This document shows, in pieces, positions 16,791 through 25,121 of a DNA stretch of 64,000 nt. Made by a program: the position numbers and the translations under genes. The notes beneath the pieces were generated by a model that did not search any database, was not told where the DNA came from, and saw nothing but the letters and a program-made list of their open reading frames with translations. The DNA lies in NCBI RefSeq assembly GCF_001905905.1, contig NZ_LIVT01000014.1, positions 1-64,000 of the forward strand. The letters are read 5' to 3'. The first letter of the stretch is position 1. Each line of letters begins with the position of its first letter. Source of the DNA: Streptomyces sp. CB02366 (GTDB lineage: Bacteria; Actinomycetota; Actinomycetes; Streptomycetales; Streptomycetaceae).

Positions 16791-17417
16791 TCACCGACCG
16801 GAGGGGGCGAGTTCCACCGTTGTGGTGACGCGGACCAGGGAGGGGCGCCTCGGAGCGGAACCGAAGCCGAAGGCGACCGGCGGGTCGAGCGGGCCGAGCC
16901 GCCCCAGGCTCACGCCGTCCAGCGTGGCGTCGGCCGCCACGATCGGCCGCAGCCCCCGCGCCCCGTACCACTCCCGCCGCCCCGGACCCGCGTGGCCCAG
17001 GGTGCGTACCCCCGGCATCAACAGCCGGGCAGGCCCGTCGCACAGCGCGGCCCAGAGCGGGCTGCGGGCGAGCGGGGCCGGTACGGCGGACAGCAGCAGG
17101 CCGAGGGCGGACCGGCGGCCGGCCCGCAGCCGCAGCCGCAGGGGGCCCGCCTCGACCAGCCAGCTCTCCCCGGTGACGGCGACCGCCACGGGGACCACCT
17201 CGACACGGTCGAAGCGGTAGGTGGCGGCGACGAAGTCCGCGATCCGCCGGGACGGTGCCAGCAGGACGCGCCGGCCCCCGGGATGCTCGACCATCACGTC
17301 GCTGAACGCCCCGAAGGGGGAACGCGGCCAGTGCCCGACCACCAGCCGGACCCCCGAGGTGGTGCCCACACCGGCGATCCAGCCGTCGAACCGCAGCCGT
17401 TCACCCGTCACGCCCAC
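16791..17417 (-). CDS. conserved hypothetical protein, 208 aa
   Basis: This 208-aa soluble protein is rich in beta-strand-like segments (GVRLVVGHWPRSPFGAFSDVMVEHP, RRVLLAPSRRIADFVAATYRFDRVEVVPV) and ends VRVTTTVELAPSGR. It has no signal peptide, membrane segment or recognised catalytic motif. The family is unknown to me. It is transcribed in the same direction as the threonylcarbamoyl-AMP synthase gene just upstream (64 bp), so co-transcription is possible. Confidence 0.65.
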   Translation of the reverse strand: MGVTGERLRFDGWIAGVGTTSGVRLVVGHWPRSPFGAFSDVMVEHPGGRRVLLAPSRRIADFVAATYRFDRVEVVPVAVAVTGESWLVEAGPLRLRLRAGRRSALGLLLSAVPAPLARSPLWAALCDGPARLLMPGVRTLGHAGPGRREWYGARGLRPIVAADATLDGVSLGRLGPLDPPVAFGFGSAPRRPSLVRVTTTVELAPSGR

Positions 17418-17481
17418 CAGTCTGCCCCGCCGCTCGCGCCGGGGCAGCCCCGATGAGCGGGTGAGCGGCGTGCCGGGCGGC

Positions 17482-18102
17482 CTACTCGAAGCGGGACGCG
17501 TCCCCGGCCCCGCGCCGTACGATCTCGGGCTCGTCGCCGGAGAAGTCGATGACCGTGGTGGGCTCGGTGCCGCAGTCGCCCGAGTCGAGGACGGCGTCCA
17601 CCTCGTGGTCGAGCCGCTCCTTGATCTCCCAGCCCTGCGTCATCGGCTCCTCCTCGTCCGGCAGCAGCAAGGTGCTGGACAGCAGCGGCTCGCCGAGCTC
17701 GGCCACCAGCGCCTGGGTCACCACATGGTCGGGGATGCGCACGCCGACCGTCTTCTTCTTCGGATGCAGCAGCTGGCGCGGCACCTCCTTCGTCGCCGGG
17801 AGGATGAAGGTGTAACTGCCGGGCGTCGCCGCCTTGACCGCCCGGAACACGTCGTTGTCCACGCGGACGAACTGCGCCAGCTGCGCGAAGTCGTGGCACA
17901 CCAGAGTGAAGTGGTGGCGGTCGTCGAGGTTCCGGATCGTCTTGATCCGGCCGACGGCGTCACGGTTGCCCACCTGGCAGCCCAGCGCGTAGCACGAGTC
18001 CGTCGGGTACGCGACGAGCGCACCGGACCGGATGCTGTCGACCACCGTGCTGATGGTGCGGGGCTGGGGATTCGCGGGGTGCACGTCGAAGTACTTGGCC
18101 AT
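17482..18102 (-). CDS. L-threonylcarbamoyladenylate synthase family protein (YciO/YrdC/Sua5 type)
   Basis: This 206-aa protein has a single YrdC-like domain. The N-terminal ISTVVDSIRSGALVAYPTDSCYALGC and RIKTIRNLDDRHHFTLVC contain the conserved Pro-Thr-Asp and Lys-Arg residues that bind threonine, bicarbonate and ATP, and KKKTVGVRIPDHV is the later conserved basic-to-Pro stretch. Enzymes of the family make threonylcarbamoyl-AMP for the t6A37 tRNA modification; the YciO subgroup, which this length and HHFTL motif suggest, may do related work. It has its own promoter region, next to the strong terminator at 18157. Confidence 0.85.
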   Translation of the reverse strand: MAKYFDVHPANPQPRTISTVVDSIRSGALVAYPTDSCYALGCQVGNRDAVGRIKTIRNLDDRHHFTLVCHDFAQLAQFVRVDNDVFRAVKAATPGSYTFILPATKEVPRQLLHPKKKTVGVRIPDHVVTQALVAELGEPLLSSTLLLPDEEEPMTQGWEIKERLDHEVDAVLDSGDCGTEPTTVIDFSGDEPEIVRRGAGDASRFE

Positions 18103-18156
18103 TCGCCGAGCTTACGCGCTCGGGCGCGAGCGGCCGAGTCCTCTGCCGGGAAGCGG

Positions 18157-18188
18157 GGGAGGCGGCCGTCGCACGACGGCCGCCTCCC
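18157..18188. terminator. strong hairpin terminator
   Basis: Positions 18157-18170 and 18175-18188 form a perfect 14-bp GC-rich stem with a GCAC tetraloop. It lies 41 bp past the stop of the leftward CNNM/CBS gene pair and before the next leftward gene, so it ends that operon. Confidence 0.7.
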
Positions 18189-18228
18189 GTTCCGCTTCGA
18201 CCGCCGGCGTGCACCGCCGACGGGCCGG

Positions 18229-19245
18229 TCAGACCGCGGCGGCCCCCACCAGCTCGTCCAGCACGTCCTCCATGGTCACGAAACCGATGACCGTGCCCCT
18301 GTCCCCGGCGACCGCGGCGAGATGCGTACCGGCGGCCCGCATCGCCGTGAGGGCGTCGTCGAGCGGGGTGTCGATCTCGACCCGGATGACGGGGTGCAGC
18401 GCGCTCTTGGGCAGCGCCTCGGTGCGCTCCGCGACACCGAGGGCGTCCTTGATGTGGAAGTAGCCCAGCAGACCGTCGTCGGGGCCGATGACGGGCAGCC
18501 GGGAGAAGCCGGAGGAGACCGCGGCCCGCTCCAGCCCCCGCGGGGTGATGCCCAGGTCGACGGTGACGGTCCGGTTCAACGGGACCATCACCTCGCCGAC
18601 CGGACGGGTTCCGAGCTCCAGCGCGTCCCGCAGACGCTCTCCGTCGGCCGGGGCCAGCAGCCCCGCCTCGCTGGAGTCCTTCACCAGCCGCACGAGCTCG
18701 TCGTCGGTGAACACCGAGGCGACCTCGTCCTTCGGTTCCACCTTGAGCAGCCGCAGCAGCGTGTTGGCGAAGGCGTTGACGCCGAAGATGACCGGTCGCA
18801 ACGCCCGCGTGAGGGCCACCAGGGACGGCCCCAGCGCCAGCGCGGTGGCGACCGGGGCGGCCAGCGCGATGTTCTTCGGGATCATCTCGCCGATGAGCAT
18901 GTGCAGATACGTCGCCAGGGTCAGCGCGATGACGAACGCGATCGGGTGGACCAGCGCCTCGGGCACGCCGACCGCGTCGAACGGCGGCTCCAGCAGATGG
19001 GCGATGGCCGGCTCCGCGACGGCGCCCAGCACCAGCGACGAGATGGTGATGCCGAGCTGGGCGGTGGCCATGGCGGCCGACAGGTGCTCCAGGCCCCACA
19101 GGGCGCTCCTGGCCCGTCGGCTGCCCTGCACGGCCTGCGGCTCGATCTGGCTGCGGCGCACGGAGATGAGCGCGAACTCCGCGCCCACGAAGAACGCGTT
19201 GGTGAGGAGGGTGAGCGCGCCGATGGCGAGCTGAACGGCGGTCAT
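18229..19245 (-). CDS. CNNM/CBS-domain membrane protein (hemolysin C/CorC family), second of pair
   Basis: This 338-aa protein has a CNNM (DUF21) domain of about four membrane segments at residues 1-150, including NAFFVGAEFALISVRRS and MLIGEMIPKNIALAAP, followed by a CBS pair (about 195-325, RPVGEVMVPLNRTVTVD and DALGVAERTE, VIGFVTMEDVLDELVGAA). It lacks the C-terminal CorC/HlyC domain that its neighbour has. Related proteins handle Mg2+ or other divalent ions. Its start overlaps the stop of the upstream paralogue by four bases, so the two are translationally coupled and may form a heteromer. Confidence 0.9.
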   Translation of the reverse strand: MTAVQLAIGALTLLTNAFFVGAEFALISVRRSQIEPQAVQGSRRARSALWGLEHLSAAMATAQLGITISSLVLGAVAEPAIAHLLEPPFDAVGVPEALVHPIAFVIALTLATYLHMLIGEMIPKNIALAAPVATALALGPSLVALTRALRPVIFGVNAFANTLLRLLKVEPKDEVASVFTDDELVRLVKDSSEAGLLAPADGERLRDALELGTRPVGEVMVPLNRTVTVDLGITPRGLERAAVSSGFSRLPVIGPDDGLLGYFHIKDALGVAERTEALPKSALHPVIRVEIDTPLDDALTAMRAAGTHLAAVAGDRGTVIGFVTMEDVLDELVGAAAV

Positions 19246-20579
19246 CGGGCGTCCTCCTCCATGAGGGCGAGCGCCGGGGCGGGCGCGGTGATCCGGACCC
19301 GGTCGGCCCGGTGGTGCTCGATGTCGAGCACGTCGAACTGCCAGCCGTCGACCTCGACCCGGTCCGCGCGGACCGGGATGCGGGCCAGCTGGTTGGCGAG
19401 CAGGCCGGCGAGGGTCTCGTACGGGCCTTCCGGCGCGCGGAAACCGATCCGGTCGAGCTGGTCCAGCCGGATGCTGCCCTCGGCCTCCCAGACCTGGCGC
19501 CCGTCGCCGAGCGGCTCGCCCGGTGCGAGGTCGGGGCGCTCGTGGGGGTCGTGCTCGTCGCGGACCTCGCCGACGACCTCCTCGACGATGTCCTCGACGG
19601 TGGCGACGCCCGCCGTACCGCCGTACTCGTCGATCACCACCGCCATCGTCCGACGCTTGCGCAACTGCGCCAGCAGACGGTCCACGGGCAACGAGTCGGG
19701 CACCAGCAGCGGCTCGGTGGCCAGCGCCGTGACCGGGGTCCGGGCCCGCTCGGACTCGTCCAGGGCCAGGACGTCGCGGATGTGGACCGTACCGATGACC
19801 TCGTCCAGGCTGTCGCGGTAGACCGGGAAGCGGGAGAGGCCGGTGGCCAGCGTGAGATTGGCGGCATCGGCGGCCGTGGCGTGCGCGTCCAGCGCCCGGA
19901 CGTCGACGCGCGGCGTCATCACGTTCTCCGCGGACAGCTCCGCCAGGTGCAGCGTACGGACGAACAACTCGGCCGAGTCCTGCTCGATGGCGCCCTCGCG
20001 GGCGGAGTGCTGGGCGAGCGCGACCAGCTCCTGCGGCGTACGGGCGGAGGCCAGCTCCTCGGCGGGTTCCAGGCCCAGGCGCCGCACCGCGCGGTTCGCC
20101 GTGTTGTTGAGGTGCCGGATGAGCGGGGCGAAAGCCGCCGTGAACGCCCGCTGCGGGGTCGAGACGACCTTGGCGACGGCCAGCGGACTGGAGATCGCCC
20201 AGTTCTTCGGGACCAGCTCGCCGATGACCATGAGGACCACGGTGGAGACGGCCACACCGATGAGGGTGGCGACCGTGGACACGGCGCCGGCCGGAAGCCC
20301 GACGGCCTCCAGCGGGCCGCGCAGCAGCACCGCGAGGGACGGCTCGGCCAGCATGCCGATGACCAGAGAGGTCACCGTGATGCCGAGCTGCGCGCCGGAG
20401 AGCTGGAAGGTGAGCCGCTTGGCGGCCTTGAGCGCGCTCTCGGCACCGCGCTCTCCGGCCTGCGCGGCCCGTTCGAGCTCGCCGCGCTCGACGGTGGTCA
20501 GCGAGAACTCCGCCGCGACGAACACCGCACAGGCCAGCGTCAGCGCGAGGGCGAGGAGGAGAAGGGCCACTTCGCTCAC
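19242..20579 (-). CDS. CNNM/CBS/CorC_HlyC membrane protein, first of pair
   Basis: This 445-aa protein has a CNNM domain with four membrane segments (residues about 1-185; AAEFSLTTVERGELERAAQ and VIGELVPKNWAISSP are family hallmarks). A CBS pair follows (about 205-335; AENVMTPRVDVRALD, MAVVIDEYGGTAGVATVEDIVEEVVGEV), then a C-terminal CorC/HlyC domain (SIRLDQLDRIGF to ADRVRI). It is complete relative to the 338-aa downstream paralogue. The GTG start has GGAGG only seven bases upstream, held inside a hairpin described separately. Confidence 0.92.
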   Translation of the reverse strand: MSEVALLLLALALTLACAVFVAAEFSLTTVERGELERAAQAGERGAESALKAAKRLTFQLSGAQLGITVTSLVIGMLAEPSLAVLLRGPLEAVGLPAGAVSTVATLIGVAVSTVVLMVIGELVPKNWAISSPLAVAKVVSTPQRAFTAAFAPLIRHLNNTANRAVRRLGLEPAEELASARTPQELVALAQHSAREGAIEQDSAELFVRTLHLAELSAENVMTPRVDVRALDAHATAADAANLTLATGLSRFPVYRDSLDEVIGTVHIRDVLALDESERARTPVTALATEPLLVPDSLPVDRLLAQLRKRRTMAVVIDEYGGTAGVATVEDIVEEVVGEVRDEHDPHERPDLAPGEPLGDGRQVWEAEGSIRLDQLDRIGFRAPEGPYETLAGLLANQLARIPVRADRVEVDGWQFDVLDIEHHRADRVRITAPAPALALMEEDAR

Positions 20580-20717
20580 CGTGTCACCTCCGTCCCCCGG
20601 TGCGCAGGGTCAGGGATGACACGGTTCCTACTGGGAGGCTCACCCATTGCGGTGCCGCAGCTCCTTCTCTGTTCGGTCGTCGGGATCGACGGGCGGGGAC
20701 GGGTGTGAACCCGCCCC
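20579..20717 (-). promoter_or_regulatory. structured 5' leader of the CNNM/CBS operon
   Basis: On the minus-strand RNA, TGACACGG just before the GTG start (20579-20586) can pair with CCGTGTCA (20617-20624), placing the GGAGG ribosome site (20587-20591) in the loop. Further upstream, 20696-20717 forms a nine-pair stem with one G-U pair and a TCAC loop. A TACTAT -10-like hexamer sits just upstream of that. Together they suggest translational or metal control, which is inference. The rest of the gap to 20984 shows nothing else. Confidence 0.35.
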
Positions 20718-20984
20718 TAGATAGTAAAGGGAACGCAAAGCGATCGGGAGTGCCGATCGTCACACGGAGTGCGCCACGGGGCCCGGTACGGCGTTCCGCC
20801 CGGACGCCGTACCGGGCCGGGTCCGCGGACAGGCTCACGTGGCCCGGGTCGGACGTTCGCCGGTGGGCGGGTACGAGTCGTACGGGCGCGGCGGCTCGCC
20901 CGTTCCGGGCGTTTGCCGGGGATGCGCGGGAAGCCGGGGTAGGAAGTCGGAAGCGAACGGCAGCCCCTGCGGACAAGGAGCCCC

Positions 20985-21416
20985 ATGAACCACCACCCCC
21001 GCATCGATCCGAGGCACCAGCGCCCCGAAGGCGTCACCGATGCGACCGTCGAGGCGCTCGGGGCCCTGTCGAAGGCCCTGGAGACCGCTGAGCGCGCTCG
21101 TGGCGCCCTCTACGACTTCCACCAGCTCACCGGGAGCGCCGACCTCGCCCTCGACGACGCCGTCCGGTTGCTCCGCGCCGCGGGACACGGACGGCAGGCC
21201 GAGCGGGTCGAACGGGAGATCCTCGGCCGCAACGTCATTCCGGGACACTGGACGTTCCAGATCGTCGAGAAGTACAACGCCACCTACTACGACGTCTTCC
21301 GGGCGGTCGAGCGCCAGATCACGCAGGAGCTCGCCGAGGGCCGCGACCACCTCTACGAGGCCGAGATGAAGGCGGCCCGCCGGACCGTCGGGCACCCGGA
21401 CCACACCGCCGACTGA
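20985..21416 (+). CDS. conserved hypothetical protein, 143 aa
   Basis: This soluble helical protein has the stretch TDATVEALGALSKALETAERARGALYDFHQLTGSADL, then GHWTFQIVEKYNATYYDVFRAVERQI and a charged C-terminus (LYEAEMKAARRTVGHPDHTAD). An AAGGAG ribosome site lies about six bases before the ATG. The family seems widespread in Streptomyces but I know no function. It stands alone between the CNNM/CBS operon and the next small gene. Confidence 0.7.
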   Translation: MNHHPRIDPRHQRPEGVTDATVEALGALSKALETAERARGALYDFHQLTGSADLALDDAVRLLRAAGHGRQAERVEREILGRNVIPGHWTFQIVEKYNATYYDVFRAVERQITQELAEGRDHLYEAEMKAARRTVGHPDHTAD

Positions 21417-21571
21417 CCGGCGGCCGCCGTCCTGCCGGAATCCGCCTCCGCCCACGCCGTCACCACCCGTAGCCGCACGAGATGCGGAGCGGACCGGCTC
21501 CGGTGACGCTGGGGCTCCGGTCGCGCACCCATCCCCGGTTGCCGACGGAGGCCCACGACGGAGGACGGCCC

Positions 21572-21739
21572 ATGGACCTGTACGACAGTCCGACGGAGTG
21601 GGCGCGCCGCACCCGTGAACGCGCCGAGGAGCTGGGCCGCGCCGCCGACCGGGCCACCGACCCCGAGCACCGGCGGCGGCTGCGGGAGAAGGCCCTGCGG
21701 CTGCTGCGCGAAGGACCGGCCGATTCCCGTCCCTTCTAG
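21572..21739 (+). CDS. small helical protein, 55 aa
   Basis: This very charged 55-residue protein (MDLYDSPTEWARRTRERAEEL and on) is rich in Arg, Glu and Ala, predicted almost entirely helical. The start is chosen at 21572 because GGAGGA lies eight bases upstream and the preceding in-frame residues look non-coding. Function unknown. Confidence 0.5.
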   Translation: MDLYDSPTEWARRTRERAEELGRAADRATDPEHRRRLREKALRLLREGPADSRPF

Positions 21740-21958
21740 GCGTATCGGCTCACAGAGGGGTGGAGACGGGTGGTGGGCGGCCAGACCTCGCCGGCCGCTT
21801 CGCACGTGGTTCGCGGGGCAACCGGGTCGTCCGAGGAAAGGGTGCGGCCGGGGCGGAACGGATCTTAGGATGAACGCCAGTGATCAGGTGCGCTCGGGCG
21901 TCGGTTGAGGGCGTACGCGGGGCACGTGAGTGGACGCGGGCAAAACAGGGGGCGGGGT

Positions 21959-22660
21959 ATGGGCGGGGAACGGCGGGCTCTCCGAACGAGGGCGTGGCTG
22001 TGCGCGGCGGTCGTCGCAGTCGGTGTACTGGCGGGCTGCGGCGGCCAGGGGACGGATGACCGCGCCGGGAAGGCGGGTGATCGTGACAGGCCGGCCGGTG
22101 AGGATGCTCAAGACCGGCCGTCGGATGCCGACAGGCCGCCCGTCCCGGGCAAGAACCCGACCGACCAGCCGTCGATGCCGAGCCTGCCCCCGGCCAGGAA
22201 ACCGGTACTCCAGGTGAAGGCCACGTACACCTATACGGTGCGGATCCTCGACGCCACGCTGACGACCGACGTGCCGGGCGACAACCCCCCGCCGGCGGGG
22301 ACCAAAGCGTTGGCGCTCCTGCTGCGCGTGGAGGCGGAGCCACGCGACCGCAGTATCAAGGCACCCTACGCGAACCTCGGAATCACGTACCCGAGTCTGG
22401 ACGCCGACAAGGATGCGCGTATCGGGGGTGTGATGGACGGAGCCACGCCTTACCTGACCGAGGACCAGCTGCTCTTCGGCGATGACGGGGCCCGCGGCAT
22501 CAGCCCGATGTTCGGGGCCCTGGAGGCGAACACCGTGTACTACCACCTGGCCTGGCAGATCGTCTCGGAGGATGCCGACCTGACCGGCGCCTCCCTCTGC
22601 GAAGCCCGGCCCAGCGGCGGCGACTGCATACCGATCGGGCCCGTCAAGACCTCCCCCTGA
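21959..22660 (+). CDS. secreted lipoprotein of unknown function
   Basis: This 233-aa protein has an N-terminal signal with the lipobox VLAGC at about residues 24-28 (Arg-rich n-region, hydrophobic AAVVAVGVLAG). A disordered Asp/Pro/Arg-rich spacer to about residue 75 follows, then a globular domain with beta-strand-like segments (VLQVKATYTYTVRILDATLTTDV, ALALLLRVEAEPRD). DUF4352-like domains have a similar pattern, but I cannot be sure. It should be lipid-anchored outside the membrane. It is monocistronic. Confidence 0.75.
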   Translation: MGGERRALRTRAWLCAAVVAVGVLAGCGGQGTDDRAGKAGDRDRPAGEDAQDRPSDADRPPVPGKNPTDQPSMPSLPPARKPVLQVKATYTYTVRILDATLTTDVPGDNPPPAGTKALALLLRVEAEPRDRSIKAPYANLGITYPSLDADKDARIGGVMDGATPYLTEDQLLFGDDGARGISPMFGALEANTVYYHLAWQIVSEDADLTGASLCEARPSGGDCIPIGPVKTSP

Positions 22661-23034
22661 GGAGCGCGCGGCAGGCGACACCGCCGTTCGGGTCACGTCC
22701 GGGGCCATATCACCGCGGTACGCGCCGGTCCCGCACGCCCGCCTCCTCCGACGAGGCGCCCGGCGTCGGACGTGGACCCGATCGAACAGACCCGGCCGGA
22801 CCGGATGAGCACGTTCACCAGCGCACCGAACGGATCGGCTTCACCGGTTCCCCACCACATCGATGAAGTACATCACCGCTGCCCATCCGGGCGGGCGCCC
22901 CGACCCGATCCGAGCCTGAACGGATGGCGGCTACCGTTGCCGAGCTTGTTCTGGGAATGGCTGACGCCATGAGGTGCATCGGCCCTGCCTGCCGTGTCTC
23001 GCAGGCGAGTTGAGGGTTGCCCGGATCGTGGGGG

Positions 23035-23226
23035 ACTTCACCGTGGATCGTGTCGGGTGACGTGTGGGAGCGGACCGAGCCGCTGCTTCCGAGGAAGGAA
23101 CGGCGGTTTCGGTATCCCGGCCGTCCTCCGGTCCCGGACCGTCAGGTGCTGTGCGGGATCCTGTACGTGCTGCACGCCGGCATTCAATGGGAACACCTCG
23201 CCCAGGAGCTCGGCTCGGGTCGCTGC
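23035..23226 (+). pseudogene. IS5-type transposase N-terminal relic
   Basis: The frame reads PWIVSGDVWERTEPLLPRKE, then YPGRPPVPDRQVLCGILYVL and GIQWEHLAQELG, the recognisable N-terminal region of IS5-family transposases (about 60 residues). After GSG the reading becomes unrelated, and the DDE catalytic domain is absent, so only a decayed fragment remains. The 625-bp gap 22661-23285 around it holds no intact gene. Confidence 0.6.
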
Positions 23227-23285
23227 GGCGCGCCGGTGCCCGGAGCCGGCCTCGATGGCTCCGGACACCGGCTGGGTCACGTCGG

Positions 23286-23702
23286 TCAGGAGATCGCCGA
23301 TGGTCCGGGCGTCGTACGCGTCGTCGGAACAGGCGCGGCTTGCCTCGGCAGGACTCGGCTGTCCGGCTGACCGGTTCGTGACGACAGCGTTCGTCGCCCT
23401 TTCGCAACGACTCTCGCCGCCTTGTGGGCCTCGCGCTCTGCGAGTGCCGCGTTTCGGGCCTCCGTCTTGCGGTGGTCGCGGCGGCGGTGCGCGATACCGA
23501 AAAGGCCGGTGACGAGCAGGCCGGCGGAGATCCAGAGCGGAAACGACATCGTGCCCAGGGTCTGGGCCGTCTGCGCCGGGCCGGCCGAGGCGGCGTACCT
23601 GAGGCCGAGCGTGAAGCCGCCGATGGACATGAACACCACGAACCAGGCGGTCGTCCAGGTCGCCATCGGCCCGTCACCGCGGTGCCAGCGGAAGAACCAC
23701 AT
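23286..23702 (-). CDS. small two-segment membrane protein, last gene of peptide operon
   Basis: This 138-aa protein has two hydrophobic segments (TTAWFVVFMSIGGFTLGLRYAA, and MSFPLWISAGLLVTGLFGIA) followed by a basic cytoplasmic tail (HRRRDHRKTEARNAALAEREA). It is the last leftward gene after the MFS transporter (96-bp gap). I do not recognise it. It may assist export or be an unrelated neighbour. Confidence 0.55.
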   Translation of the reverse strand: MWFFRWHRGDGPMATWTTAWFVVFMSIGGFTLGLRYAASAGPAQTAQTLGTMSFPLWISAGLLVTGLFGIAHRRRDHRKTEARNAALAEREAHKAARVVAKGRRTLSSRTGQPDSRVLPRQAAPVPTTRTTPGPSAIS

Positions 23703-23798
23703 CTGTTTCCCTCTCCGGAATGGGCGGGCCAGGATGCCGACTCGGTCACGTGGAGTGCCCGATGTGCCTGCACAGGACCGTGGTTGCCGAGCTGAGCC

Positions 23799-25121
23799 CT
23801 ACATGGTGGGCAGGCCTTCGTGCAGGGGCGTGGCGGTGAGGTTCTCCTGGTCCCTCTGGCCGAAGCGGCTCCACAGCGCTGCCGACACCAGCAGTCCAAG
23901 GCCGAGGCAGACGAATACCGCGTGGCCGCCGACCAGGTCGAACAGGAAGCCGGCAGCCAGGATGCCCGCTGCGCCGACCACTCGGATGACGGCGTCCAGG
24001 AGTCCGTTCCAGGTCCCGAGAACGGCGATCGGCGCGTGCAGTTGGACGATCAGTCCCGCGGAACGGAAGTAGACAGTGGTTCCGAGCCCGAAGGTGATCA
24101 GGCCGAGGGCGAGCAGCCAGAGACTTGAGCCGAGCGTCGCTGCGATCAGCGTGCCGGCGCCGGCGAGCGCGGGCGCCCAGCGCATGCTCGCGAAGACGCG
24201 GTCCGGACCGGACTTGGCCACGATCAGGCCGCCCAGCACCGCCCCGACGGTGGAGAAGGCGAGGAATGCCCCTGCGCGGGCGGCGGACATGTCCAGGGCT
24301 TCTCGCATGAGGGGGAGCCACGACAGGAACAGCGTGGAGAGCGCCAGCACGCTCAGGCAGTGGAAGGCGACGTACCGGCGCCAGGGCCTGCTGGAGACGA
24401 TCGTGCTCGCCACCTCGCGGCGCGAGGGCAGGGACGGCGAGTGGGCGGTCTCTTCCTTCGGTTCCGTCTCGGTGTCTTCGACCGGTTGTGAGGCGGCGGC
24501 GCGTCGAACGGTCATAAGGAGGCCGGCGAACAACGCCAGGGCGAGGATCTGGAATCCCGCCGCGGCGATCAGGCCGCGGGCTCCCGGCAGCACCGCGATG
24601 ATCAGGCCGGCCACTACGGGCGAGAGGATTTCGCTGGCCGAGCGGGCAGTGGCCGCGATGCCCTGGATCTTGACCAGGGTGTGGCGATCGACGATCCGCG
24701 GAAGCAGCACGAACAGTGCCATCCCACCGACGTGGTGGACGAAGTCCACTGCCGCGGCAGCGATCACGATCGTCCACAGATGCGAGGACAGGAACGACGA
24801 ACTCAGGCCGATGAGTACGAAGATCCCGATTTTGACGAGGTAGGAGACGACGAGGACCTGCCCCGCGTCGCGTCGGTCCAGCAGGGGGCCCATGGCGATG
24901 GAGGCGACCACCTCGACGCCGTATCCCACGCAGTAGACGATGCCGATCGTGCTCACCAGGCCGGACAAGTCCAGCGCCAGGTTCGCGAAGGCGATGTCGT
25001 AGACGCCTTCGCTCATGGCGGCAACGACGGTGAGGGCCACGTAGAACGCCAGGAGGGCGCCCAGCCAGCGGGGCCAGACGGGTGTCCGCGACTGCTTGGT
25101 GGGCGGGGCTGTATGGGTCAC
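23799..25121 (-). CDS. MFS transporter (exporter-like), peptide operon
   Basis: This 440-aa protein has twelve predicted membrane segments and a central cytoplasmic loop (about 210-240, Glu-rich VEDTETEPKEETAHSP). Cytoplasmic loop 2-3 reads GPLLDRRDAGQ, an MFS motif-A-like signature. Its GTG start overlaps the TGA of the second cupin gene (GTGA), so the two are translationally coupled. In this context it most likely exports the product of the peptide/cupin genes, or gives self-protection; that role is inference. Confidence 0.85.
   Translation of the reverse strand: MTHTAPPTKQSRTPVWPRWLGALLAFYVALTVVAAMSEGVYDIAFANLALDLSGLVSTIGIVYCVGYGVEVVASIAMGPLLDRRDAGQVLVVSYLVKIGIFVLIGLSSSFLSSHLWTIVIAAAAVDFVHHVGGMALFVLLPRIVDRHTLVKIQGIAATARSASEILSPVVAGLIIAVLPGARGLIAAAGFQILALALFAGLLMTVRRAAASQPVEDTETEPKEETAHSPSLPSRREVASTIVSSRPWRRYVAFHCLSVLALSTLFLSWLPLMREALDMSAARAGAFLAFSTVGAVLGGLIVAKSGPDRVFASMRWAPALAGAGTLIAATLGSSLWLLALGLITFGLGTTVYFRSAGLIVQLHAPIAVLGTWNGLLDAVIRVVGAAGILAAGFLFDLVGGHAVFVCLGLGLLVSAALWSRFGQRDQENLTATPLHEGLPTM

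Noticed and set aside
20579..20760. M-box or other known Mg2+ riboswitch upstream of the CNNM/CBS genes
   Set aside because: Only a short GGTGAG.CTCC resemblance; the downstream conserved M-box segments are not visible.
23017..23370. Intact transposase gene
   Set aside because: Only about 60 N-terminal residues are recognisable and the catalytic region is missing.
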